From the NCBI RefSeq assembly GCF_022605725.1, contig NC_065549.1:28473690-28537689 (forward strand): a stretch of DNA of 64,000 nucleotides, given 5' to 3'. Both the position numbers and the translations under genes were made by a program. How positions within the stretch are numbered: the stretch's first letter is position 1; each line of letters begins with the position of its first letter. The DNA comes from Anthonomus grandis grandis (taxonomy: Eukaryota > Arthropoda > Insecta > Coleoptera > Curculionidae). The notes under the pieces are model-generated. The model was not told where the DNA came from, did not search any database, and saw only the letters and a program-made list of their open reading frames with translations. Positions 28,601-40,600 of this stretch are shown piece by piece.

Positions 28601-31600
28601 TTGCTATAGTTTTGGTTTATGAATTATTGACTACGAACGATAGTAGGGGTGGGGGAAGCTATTGAAAGTGGAATCATTAAAATCGATGTAAATTCTAAAC
28701 CACTTATTCAATTTGAGCAATTCAAAATTTATTTGCAAGATAAATGTAGCTGCTTTAAAAGTCTGATCTCATCACTACCCTATAGTTCCTAATAAAACCG
28801 CCAGAGGGCGCAATTTGTGATAATTCCAGTTTTTTTCATTTTGCTCTAAAAATTCAAATTGAATGGTATATTTTTGACATCATATTTAAAAAGTAGATAA
28901 AATTTACAAAAATACTGTGAAAACCGCACGATGATATCTTTGCTTGTTTTAAAGTTATAGCGAAGTAAAAAAGTCTTTTACGCACCGAGTCCAAACTTAT
29001 GTACCGCCATCTAGCGCTCGGCCTTAGTATGTCTAGTTAACGTATAATAGGCGGCAAAAACAAAAGAAACTTTTAAAAAGGATTGTATGGAAACGCCAAA
29101 TATTTATTAGACGGCCAGTTTAAATCTGTTTTCAATTTTCTTTGAATGAAGCTGTGGATTTGATTCAGGTTTTCTTTGAGTGCTTTTAAAATGCAGCAAT
29201 AGCTGAAAGACAGTATGCCCTTCGGTATCCAGATCGCCGCCATTATGGCAGAAGAATTTTTCCACGGTTGGTACAGCGACTATGCGATACTGGGAGTTTT
29301 AGTCGGCCCAAATTTAGAAGGCGTCGCTCTACTGGAAGAACTGAAGAAGACATTATTAATGTGTTGGCCTACGTAGAGTTTAATAGGCATATTGGAACTC
29401 GTGGGTTATCTTTAGATTTGGGAATAACTCGAACTACTGTTCAAAATATACTTAAAGGCCACAGGTAACACATCTTTTTATTATAATTTTCTTCTCGAAG
29501 GCATTTCTTTTTATTTTAAGGCTACACCCTTTCCATATAATCCTACACCAAGCTCTAAACGAACATGATTTTGAGCGCCGAATTGAATTTTGCCAATGGA
29601 TACTAGCAATGATTCGCGAAAACAGGGCTTTTTTGTCACAGATTCTGTGGACCGATGAAGTCAGTTTTTGTAGCGATGGGAAAGTCAACAGGCATAATAT
29701 GCATTATTAGAAGAAAATTCTCGTTGGATGCGAGAAGTCCAGCACCAAGGCCGCTGGAGTGTAAACGTGTGGTGTGGCATTATCGGAATGAAAATTATTG
29801 GTCCTTATTAGTTTGATGGCACATTAACCGGTAATGTTTTTTTTCATTTTTTAACAAATTCCTTGCCTATTTTAATGGAAGATTTGATATTGGACGGGTG
29901 CCCAGCAAATTTTTCCCGTTTGGTGCGGCATCATATAAATAATTACTTTCAAGGGCGCTGGATCGGAAGGGGGAGTCTATATCCTTGGCCGGCCAGGTCA
30001 CTCGATTTAACTAATTTTTAGTTATGGGGTCGTTTAAAAGATATTGTGTACCAAACTCCACCTACAACAAGACATGATATGGAAAACAGAATCCGTGGTG
30101 CAATAAATGAAATATCAGCTGCTGAAATCGAAACAGCAGTTTTATCCTCCCAAAGAAGATTGGAAGCTTGTTTGGAATGTGATGGAAAGCAGTTTGAACA
30201 CCTATCGAGGCATTAAATACCAAATATGTTTGGATTTAAAATCGGTCCTTTTCAGGACCATAATTTAAATATAAAAAAAAATTCGTTAATAAAATTATTC
30301 GCCTTAGGAAAGTCACATAAACTTAGTTATTCTGTGATACATAGGTATTATTAATTTATAATTTATCAATCAATTATTACTTTAATAATTTATTAATTAT
30401 GACAACAGTTGTGGTAATACTAATTAGAGATTTTTATCAGCGATTTTAATGATTCCACTTTCAATAGCTTCCCCCACCCCCACTTTCGTTCGTACGTCAA
30501 TAATTCGTAAACCAAAATGATAGCAAATTATTTAGGCTTACTAAAAATAATATTAAAAGTATAAGTTAATATTTAACTTTTCGAAGAAAAAGAGGTTTCT
30601 CTTATTTAATGTTTAGTTGCGCCATCTTGCGGTGAAATACGGAACTTAAAAATTATTTCCAGAATTTTCTCATGGCCACTTTTATAATAATAAAAAAAAT
30701 TCCATTGTTGCCAGATGTACAGGTTCTGAGATACAGCCGCTTACCTCGCTTATTTGGCCACCCGGTACAGGGAGCTGAGAGAAGTTCACATCATTGGTGT
30801 TGAGTCATGGAAAGTCATTTCATTTGCGTTTGTTTATCTATTGAGGTTTGAGTTATTTTACTCAGTATGAAACACACAGTTACAGTTATGAAATATCAGC
30901 CTTGTTCCGTTTTGAGCGGGCTAATCAAAACGGAACAAGGCTGATATTTCATATACTGCTTGGTAAAAAAAAATCGTTCAGATCCGTCGATATGAAAATA
31001 TTTTAGATGCTTTAGCTGATACTCCTTCAAGGAGCACTCGAAAGTTAGCCGCTCAGCTTAATACATCAAAAACAATAATACATAAATTACTTCAAGAACA
31101 GCTATTATACCCATCATCTACAAAAATTGCATGTAGCCATTCGTATTACGATTGATTGAAAAACTTTATTTGAAATCCCTTCAGAATAATCTTCTGGATT
31201 TAATAGAGCATTTTCCACTTGCGATCGGCTGAAACATGTCTTTTATGCATGATGGAGCCTCACCTTATTTCAGCGTTGCTGTAAGGAATAATCTGAATAA
31301 CGTTTTTTCCAAACCGTTGGATAGATAGAGGAGGATACATTACTGGCCTCTTCGGTCTCCTGATCTAACGCCATTAGATTTTTCCATATGGGGTCTCCTC
31401 ATAACCTTGGTGTATTTAACTTCTGTCGATACTCGGGAGGAAGTTTTACAGATAATCAGGATTCATTGTGATGTGATAAGGAACAAGGCAGGGTTGTTGT
31501 GGCGAGTACAGCAGTTCACGATCCGTCGTACCCGCGAGTGTATCAGACGTCAAGGAGCCCAAATTAAATCTGCTTATGAAGTTTTTTTTTTATTATTTTG

Positions 31601-34600
31601 AATTATTACCTTCTTTATTTATAACATTCTTTTTTCAGGTTGTTTTTTCGTTTTAAGAAAAACATAGGTTTACATTTTTTTAAACAATTTCGTAAGGTGC
31701 CTTTCTAAGAATCCCACTGCTTTTTTGAAAACATGTACTTTTTCAGATGAAACAACTTAAAATGAAATCGCTGAAAAAAAAACATATCATCTTTTTCAAA
31801 TTAAATAAAACAGTGATTCCTTAGTTATTTCTTTTTCTCCAGAACGAACGGTTGTAATTTTATCGATAATAAACAAGAGTTGTTTTTCTTTAGTTTATGA
31901 AAAGTAGCTATCCATATTTATTATTGCAGAGCCCTTATCATACAGGGTGTTAAACAGTTAAGCATTATAATATACAACCTAGGCCGCCCCTGGTAAAATA
32001 AACAAAGTAAATATTTTTTAGTGATTTCGTTTTAGGTAGTGTTGATCACGTAAAATTTTCATTAAATTATACCAGGTACTTCAAAAGTTATTCAAGAAAA
32101 CGATTTTCAGCGGCGCTTTTATGTCCTAGGGGGGGCCTATGGGAAATTTTTTATACCTGAATCTGAAAGATTGGCCACATTTTACAAATAATTATGAGCA
32201 ATGACGATATTGTTTCAATATAAATGTCGAAAGTACAAAAATATTTTAAATTTTCTTTTTAAACATCTGATATAGCCACAGTGTTTATCACGTATGCCTT
32301 TCAGAAATTCGCAAGTGTGATCTTTTTAGATACGATCCTCTGAGATATAATGTCTTCTTCTTCTTCTTCTTCATCAAGACGCAGACCTTTCCATTCCTGT
32401 GGATCTTGAACTGGTTGTCCCTAGTTTCTACCACCTTCCTACCGACCTTCCTGATATGACCCAGCGCTTTAAAATTATCGATTCGGGGAACAGAGCACAT
32501 ACCCGACGGTTTTCCCGAATCTCCAACTCGTGCTAGCAGATGGCGCCTCGTAGCAGAACCATTAAACTAGCAAGTCCAAATTCGGAATAGTGTACACCTG
32601 TTATCAGAGTCATCGAAGCCTCTCGGTCTCTGTGATTAGGTTACGCAATAAATAGCACGAGTGTGGAGAGCTCATTTACAGTGGTACCTTCTTAGTGTTC
32701 AGACCATTTACATCGTAGTATTGTCAATTTAAAGAGAAGCATTGTGGCATTTTGCACGTTTTTAAAGATTTCTGTGTAGATGTGTTGTTTAAAATACGGG
32801 TAAAAAAATATTAATAGGACAAAGTCATAAGATAATTAACAAGATATTGAATTTTATTCAGGCAGACAGAAGCAAGGTAAATTATTATGCATGCCAATAA
32901 AATACGTTTTTTTTTTTAGTTTTTTTTGTTAGGTAATGATGTTAGGTTGACGATAAAATGATCATCGTCATCATTGACGATGATCATGATGACAGAGATG
33001 ACGATGATTAATTGAATTTTGCGAAATTCAATTAATCAAATTTATTACTTTTGAAAGTTGCAAGATCACAGAGACTTGGATCTTTGGAAGGATACGCAGT
33101 GCCAAGAAGAGGAATGCTTTTAACGATAAAAGTTTTGAATATCCAATTATTATATAAATGAAAATCCTATTGAGTTGAAAATTTCATTTAATAAATGTTA
33201 ATTTTAATATCATCGTTATACAGCGTGGCCAAAAATTAAATTAAATAGAAAGGGGGGGGGGTCATGCGATACATCGTTTGAACCTCCCAGTGAATGCTTT
33301 ATGGTCCTAGAGTATTAACTCATTACTTCTACCCATAGCAAAATGGCAGCCTTTCAAAATCTTATTTTTCGCAGTTTCATTCATTTTTATTTTATTTACA
33401 ACACCTGTTCAGGTGTAATTTGTTTGTAGAGTTTTTTTATTTTTTTTTAGTTTTTTTTGACATTAACAAATTTTCATTTACTCGTTTTTCAACGGGAGGA
33501 CAAATATATCTTCAAGTAACCTACTACAGATTGAGTTATAGAAGAATTAATAAACTTAGAAGATCGACTGATACTAATAGATCAAGAGACGGTGTGTCTG
33601 GAGTGGAGAAATTAAATAAAAGAGAAGGAATCCATGACTTAACTATTGAAAACATAAAACCTATAATTTGTAAATATGATTGTGCTATTTAGCATTCTCA
33701 TTAATACTTAGAATATATTATAACATTTTATTATTGTAAATATTTCAATCTTCCTTACACAAAGGCTCATCTGCACTTATCAGATGCCAAGATACTTAGG
33801 CTAATGATGAAACTATATGAGTATTTATTATGTATACTTAAAAAGAGATTTATACCTAAAATAAATCAATCAAATTAATATTTTTATATCTTACCTTTGG
33901 TTATAATAGAGCATGTGACAAATCCAAAAAAATGTTTTCGAACATTTTAAGGGCCACGACTGGATATCATTCGGAAACTTATTGATCTCTCGAGAAGTTA
34001 TTAATTCGATATCACGCGCCATTACTCCTTGTCGATTTAAAAAGTCATGTAAAACTAAATCTAAAAAAAATGTTAATACAAGAGTAAAATAAGGTTAATG
34101 TAAAACCTTGTAAAACTAAAAGGTGGTAGCGTTTATCCTTGATTAAAGAGTAGGAGTACCGTAATAAGAAGTAGGACTAGTAAGTCCTACCTTTCAAGCC
34201 ATGCTTTTATACAGGGAGTTAGTATTTAGGGTTCTTCCAATAATAATACGGGCAAGATAATAAAAAAATTACAGTTTTAAAATATTTGTTTGCTTTCGAC
34301 TGCTCGGCTTTTACAACATGGTAAGTGAGTAAGTCACCTTGTGTTCGTCCTGAACTGTAAGTGTGATTGAACTGTAAGTCGCGATCAAAATGAAATTTAA
34401 AAAGCAATACGATAGAAAATCAAGGATTTTCTGGTATTTGCTATTTTTTTCTAGAACACGAAATTGTATTTCATTTCCGAAAGTGGTCACTTAAAGGATC
34501 ACCCTGTATACGGTGGTAAAAGTAAATCAAAATCTATGACTGATATTGTATTTTTTATTAAGCCCATTGCTTAATACAAGTATGATGTTAATGTGTGGTT

Positions 34601-37600
34601 TTCTGGGTTTGAATCAACCTTAGATATATGTACATACTCAATATATACAGATTTTTCCAAAGCTTTTGATCGGGTTAACCATGGGGTATTCTTGCAGAAG
34701 CTTAGGGCTTTAGGTATTGTGGGGCCTCTTCTTCAGTGGATCTCGGGATTCATCAGAGGTAGAACCCAGATTGTTAATCTTGGAGGTACATATTCCTCTG
34801 AAATTTTTGTGCCATCTGGGGTGCCATAGGGCTCTCACTCGGGCCCTGTTTTGTTTTGCCTCTTTTTGATTGATTTAGTTTGGAAACTTGAAAATTGTCG
34901 TGTGCTAATGTTTGCTAATGATGTGAAGCTATTTAGGCTTATCACATCCCTTTCTGATGCTGTGATCCTGCAAAAAGACCTCAATTTGTTCTTTGATTGG
35001 TGTCACTTGAATAGAATGTCCCTTAATATCAATAAGTGCCATAAGATTACTTTTTCTAAGCAAAGAAACTAATGTAGCAATTGGTGTCAAAACAGAGGTT
35101 TCTGACTTAGGAATATTTATTGACTCCAGGTTGTCTTTTAAAAGTCACATCAATCAGATGACTGTTAGGGCAATGAAAATGCTGGGTCTTATCCAACGGT
35201 CTACAACTGATTTGTCTTTGTTTACTTTTAGATTACTTTATTGCTCTCTTGTTAGGCCCATCTTGGAGTATGGCTCAATTGTGTGGTCCCCGTCATATAA
35301 CTGCTACATTGAGCAGATTGAAAAAACTCAAAATAAATTTTTAAGGGTGGCGGCTTTTAGATGTGGTTACAGGAGACAGGAGTATTACTATCAGTGGGTC
35401 AGGGATAACCTGAACTTACCCACATTAGAGTCACGAAGAACATTACTCGACTTATGTTTTATGCATAAGGTTTTAAATGCTACTATAGATTGTCCCGAGT
35501 TATTGTCTCTTTTTAAACTTAGGGTGCCTTCCAGATTGAATAGATAATCAGAAATATTTTCAGTCCCATTCCACCATACCAATTATGGCATTAATGAGCC
35601 AATTACACGAATGGCTCGAAGTGCTAATGGTCTGTCAGGACAGATAAACTTTTTTGACTCTAGGATAACATCGTTTAAGGGGCAGTTAAAGAATATTATT
35701 TCATAGGGGCTTTAATTAATTAACTCATCTACACCTTTCACTGATTTATAGATAGTTTTGTATCTGAATATATATGTTTGTATGGGTATGCTATGTAACA
35801 CTTGTGTAAATGGATTCCGTTAATAAATAAATAAATAAATAATTAATTAATAAGATTAAAGATGATTATTAAAGTACTATTTTTATTCCTTAAATCTGAA
35901 AAAAGAAAAACATATTCAGGAGAAAAAATGTTTAAGCGGGTGCGATCATTATGCGTCCATACTATGCGTGTTTTTCTCTAGCAAGAACCAAACAAACAAC
36001 CTTGAAATGTTTCTTTTGGCGCTTTTTGAAGAGAAATCTTCAATTTGTTTATTCCCATAAGTTATTAAAATTTAGACTTATATAAATACTTAAATATTAG
36101 TAACCATACCTAGTAGGAGTCTTGCATCGGGCCCAATATTATAAGTACAACAAAGCACAATTAACTTTGGTGTAAGATCCATAAGATTCATTTTTAATTT
36201 CGTGATTATTTTTTGATACTTTGTCACCTGAGAATGAAAACGTACAGAGCTACCGACTTTCATAAAAATTGTATACATGTTTTTAATCACAAGTCTAACA
36301 GCTGCTTCATCTCCTATATGCTGAAAAAGAACATTATAAATTGTATGGTTAAAAAAAGTAAATTATCTTACTTTAGTTTGAACGTTTCTTAGTATCTTTG
36401 TAGAGTCCTCTAACAGCCATACAGCGCTAGCATTAAATGCTACTGACTCCAATGGGAATCTAAGATTTAAAAAAATCACCATTTAATACAGCAATAAATA
36501 AGAATTATTTATTTCAAAGCTTACAAATCGAAACTCATAAATTAAGACAAAAGTGACTTGCAACCAAATTATTGAAAACTTACCACGAGACATTACTTGC
36601 TAACGCAAGATGTTAAACTTAGCTAAATATCAGTTCCTTAAAATAAAAGGTTATACTAAAATGTACTTGAGCACTTTGCAGTAAATTGTAGCTATATTAT
36701 TCATAAACATTATATTATAAATAAGCTATATTCTTTCTTGTTCCTTTTTTTTCAATTTCCATTGATATCTATTATATATAAAATTACTTTTAGTATTCAC
36801 ATAATTGTGAATAATAAAATCAGGATATTATATATTATTTTTATAGATGTTATTTGGGTCAAAAGATGGTTTTTTTGACTACGCATATTTTTTTTTTTTT
36901 AATTTAGTTTAAGCAGCTGGAAAGTGAATCATTGCTAGTAGTGAAAAAGTACATATGTATTGCCCCCGCTTGCATTGAACAATACTAAAGCTTTTTTTAA
37001 TAACGAATTTCTGAATTTCTTCTGGAGCAGTTTCATAAATGATAAGTCGTCCAGATAAATGAGAAAAAGGGAAAATCCTTGAAACTATTTAACATGAGAA
37101 GACAGAAAAAACGTTTTATTTTTGTAAAAAGCCGATTAAATAAATTATATATTCGAGTTAATTTTGACTAGAAAAGTCGACTTTATATGTCTACTTAAAT
37201 GCATTATTTAGGTCGTAGAAATAAATGTAAATAAGAATTTGAATACAAGTGTATACAGGATGATTGATGGTACTTTAGACGTTTACGGAGAATGAAAACT
37301 AGAATTTTGTTTTAAATTTCGCATCATGGGTTTTAGCTAGTGATCTAACGATTAAAAATATTTTTAGCAATGCAGCATTGCCGCTTATACCAAAAAGTAG
37401 TAGCAACTTTGTCATTTTAAACAGAATATCCTGTATATTATTTTATTTTTTGATTCGCTATCGTTTTATGATTTTTTTATAAGGTATTCCTATATCTATT
37501 CTTAGTGGTTTTCGAGAAATTAATTACTTTCATTTTTTTTGACCAAAACATAGCTCTAAATAAATTTTTATCACTACGGGACTGGAACGCGCAGAACATT

Positions 37601-40600
37601 GAAATTATAAGCGTAACTTACGGTATTGTACATTAGTCTTCACTATAAAAATTTGTTCTACAATATACAGAGTTGGGAAAAATTTAGTGATTTTACCGCT
37701 AGATACAAAAATTGTGAAAAATGCATTTTTTAATGAAACCCCTGTATATTATAACATATTCAAAAAAGAAAATTGAAATCCGCGCAAAATCTGAAGGTAT
37801 TTGTGGAGTTTAATGACCCGTCGTAAATGAAAAAAGCTATTTGATTGTCTTTTAGTAAACAAAAAATATTAAAACTTAATTTTTCTTGAAATCCCATTTC
37901 CTTAACCGCATGTGGATTTTGATTAGCCCAAAAATTTTGATTTCTTCTATTTAATACCTTCTCTAGAAAACTCACTGTTTCATCTGTCTATAAATTTTTT
38001 TTAGAAACTTTGGATTCTCGCCTTCAGTGCGTGTCAGAAGTGTTTCACAATATCGAACGCGACGTTGGTAATCATCCAGTTTCAGCTGATGTACTTTTGA
38101 AATTTAAAGGGATGCATATTATTATCGTCCAGAATTTTTTGCACAGAATAATAGGTTAGACCTAAATCATCTCCTGCACTCCGGATGGAAGCTTGTGGAT
38201 ATGCGTGAAAGTAAAGTAGGCTAAAACATTCACAATGTTGTCCTTATCAGACGCTACAGGGTTGGGTAAACTTGTATCGCTTTTAACTTGTGAACCAAAT
38301 TGTATAAAGTTATTTTGTATTCGCACAAATTTTCGTTTATCAATTTTCTGCATGTTCTTGCTACAATTTTGTTAAATCCTCATGAGTACCATGATTATTC
38401 TACTTCTTAATATAAGCATAGCTTATAAATATTTAGATTTTAAAGAATAAACAAAGTTTTGTTAAAATGTTAATATGTCATTTAATAACATTCCATAAGT
38501 GTTTCCAAAGTATATTGGCATTTGAGAATCTTGATTAATAAGTGCAAAATGCACACTTTTATTATCTCTATTTAACAATAACTTATTCAATAAGAACCAG
38601 AGCTCAGATCGTTGTTATGCCGCTACACGTCTATCCAGATAGACGTGTGGTATAGCCAGATTTTGCGTATCCATGGAGAATAAGATCAGCGAAGAAGGTG
38701 AATTCTAAATTTTTAGTATTCTCGTTACAAATGTAGTATATGTAATGAGAATGAGAGCAAAAATAGTATTGGTCCTAATACCGAAACTTTTTGCTCCATC
38801 GCTTTGACAACAGTTAGCAACTTTGCAAGTGATGCAATGTGCAATGCAAAGTTACCCTCGGCCTTAGACAGTACCTTATGCAAATAGCCACTGACCCTTT
38901 CTCTTGGCCATCCTGGATTTGGGATAGCACGGTTCTTATGCTCACATTGCTATCGTCAATATCCAGTACAAATTTTACTTCACGTAAGGGATAACTCAGG
39001 TGCGCACCTATGCTTGTCAGAGCCTCCTTTAGGTGGTCGAAAGCTTTCTGAGAGTTTTGCGCTGTTGCCAAATCACTCCACGTAGCGTTGGTAGTAAGTG
39101 TATAATCCCAAGAAGCTGCGTAGCTCAATCTTGTCTTTGGGAACTGGCTAGGCTAATTTTTGATAGTATTTGACAGGACCTTTGCCTTGTCAACTGAAAC
39201 TCCTTAACTGGAAAGGAGGTGACCGAGATACTGCATAGCTCTTTGACATAGATGATATTTATTTGGGTTCAACTTTACTTTGGAATCTCGTAGTCTCAGG
39301 AACACTTATTTTAGATTTGTCCTATGCCTCTCAAATGATTTTCCTACCACAATAACAATAATGTTATCAATGTTAACTAGACAAGTCTTCCAGGACAGTT
39401 CTTCTAAAATCATTTCCATCAGTCATTCAAGAGTGGCAAGAGCATTGCAAAGTCCAAATGGCATTAAGCTAAATTGTCATAAAACCCATTGTGAAACCTC
39501 ATTTCGACGTCATGACGCCTTTCTTGACCAGAGTATGGTCATCAATGTTATCAGCCTCCTCTCTCTTGGCCAGGTAGTCTTCGAGCTGTCTGCTGGATGG
39601 GACGAGCATTTTTCGTATTGATTTTGTGCTGGATTATGTTGGTCCCTCTTTCTTCCCACCATCAAAAACATCCCTAACGACAATATCAGCTTTTTCCTTT
39701 CGGACTGGCTTTCTGGTTAGTTTCTACATGTGCAACTTGCCGAAGTATTGTTAAAACAGCAGAGCAGTATTTTAACTCCAATTTACCTTTCTTAAATAAC
39801 ACAAAAAAGCAATAACTTACTTTTCTAAACCCTTTCTTAAACAATTGACATTAATTGCCCTCATAGTAATACCCGTTCCAGCACATACAGGGTGTTGCAC
39901 CGCCAGGCGAGACATAGGAAATCTCATGTATTTATTAATAGGGTCAAATATTGGCTCTCCTAATTATTTTAGAGAAAAAAATGTATTAGAGTAGTTCGAA
40001 GAGCACTATAATTTGAAACCCACAAGATAACTTTTAATTTTGTAGGTTTGCCCGTTTAGAAGTTATTGGCGAAAATCTTGATGAAAATTTTGTCTTTTTT
40101 AACGCCTCGCACTTACAAGTATCACTCAAGGTGAAAAAGTTAGGTAAGGGTAAACTCCCAAGTAAAGTTGTCATAATAAAATTGTGCCTTTAATTAAATC
40201 ATTATTGAAAATTCGTACGATCGGACACATGCACATAAATTATTATAATATAAACCATGAAATGTTAAAAAAAACTTTAAGACTTTACTTTTTCATGAAA
40301 AATAATTTAATAAACCTAAAATATTAACTTAAAAAAATCTTATAACAAATGTTGAAGTATTCCTCCGTAACCCGCTGAGCAATGACCCAAATGGTCGTAA
40401 AACTCATTTCCAACATTCTCTAATTAATAAACTGAAATTTTGTTACATTCCATCGAAATCAACCATCCATTTGATACCAAATCTCCTGATTTCCCCCAGC
40501 AAGATAATTTTGGCGAAATTGTTCCTCAAGTAGTTCTAAATAATAACTTACATTTAAATTTCGATTAACAAAGAATGGTTCTAAAATGGAGTGTCCGAAA

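Larger units (their letters stand above)
28362..30765 (+). mobile_element. DD41D mariner with 324-bp terminal inverted repeats
   Basis: 28362-28685 and 30441-30765 are long inverted repeats (324 and 325 bp, highly similar), starting CCGGGTGGCCAAATAAGCGA and flanked by TA on both sides (28360-28361 and 30766-30767), the target duplication of mariner elements. A plus-strand transposase relic with an apparent intron fills the centre. Total length 2,404 bp. Both ends and the TA duplication are intact, although the transposase is broken, so the ends could still be recognised by an active relative. Confidence 0.9.
31606..33894. other. Intronic region with repeats, no gene
   Basis: Contains a CAGGGTGTTAAAC-type small-element end at about 31943, a segment at 32340-32560 whose minus strand ends in a run of GAA units (tail of a decayed retroposon), paired hairpins at 32958-33037, and a G9-10 tract near 33251. 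A 90-codon open frame at 33420-33692 has no recognisable family. Confidence 0.35.

Noticed and set aside
32288..32500. 70-codon minus-strand frame
   Set aside because: It overlaps a retroposon-like segment with a GAA tail; the poly-Lys run is a translation of that repeat.
33420..33692. 90-codon open frame with a basic middle part
   Set aside because: The N-terminal part is poly-T translation; no family was recognised and no splice signals link it to other coding sequence.
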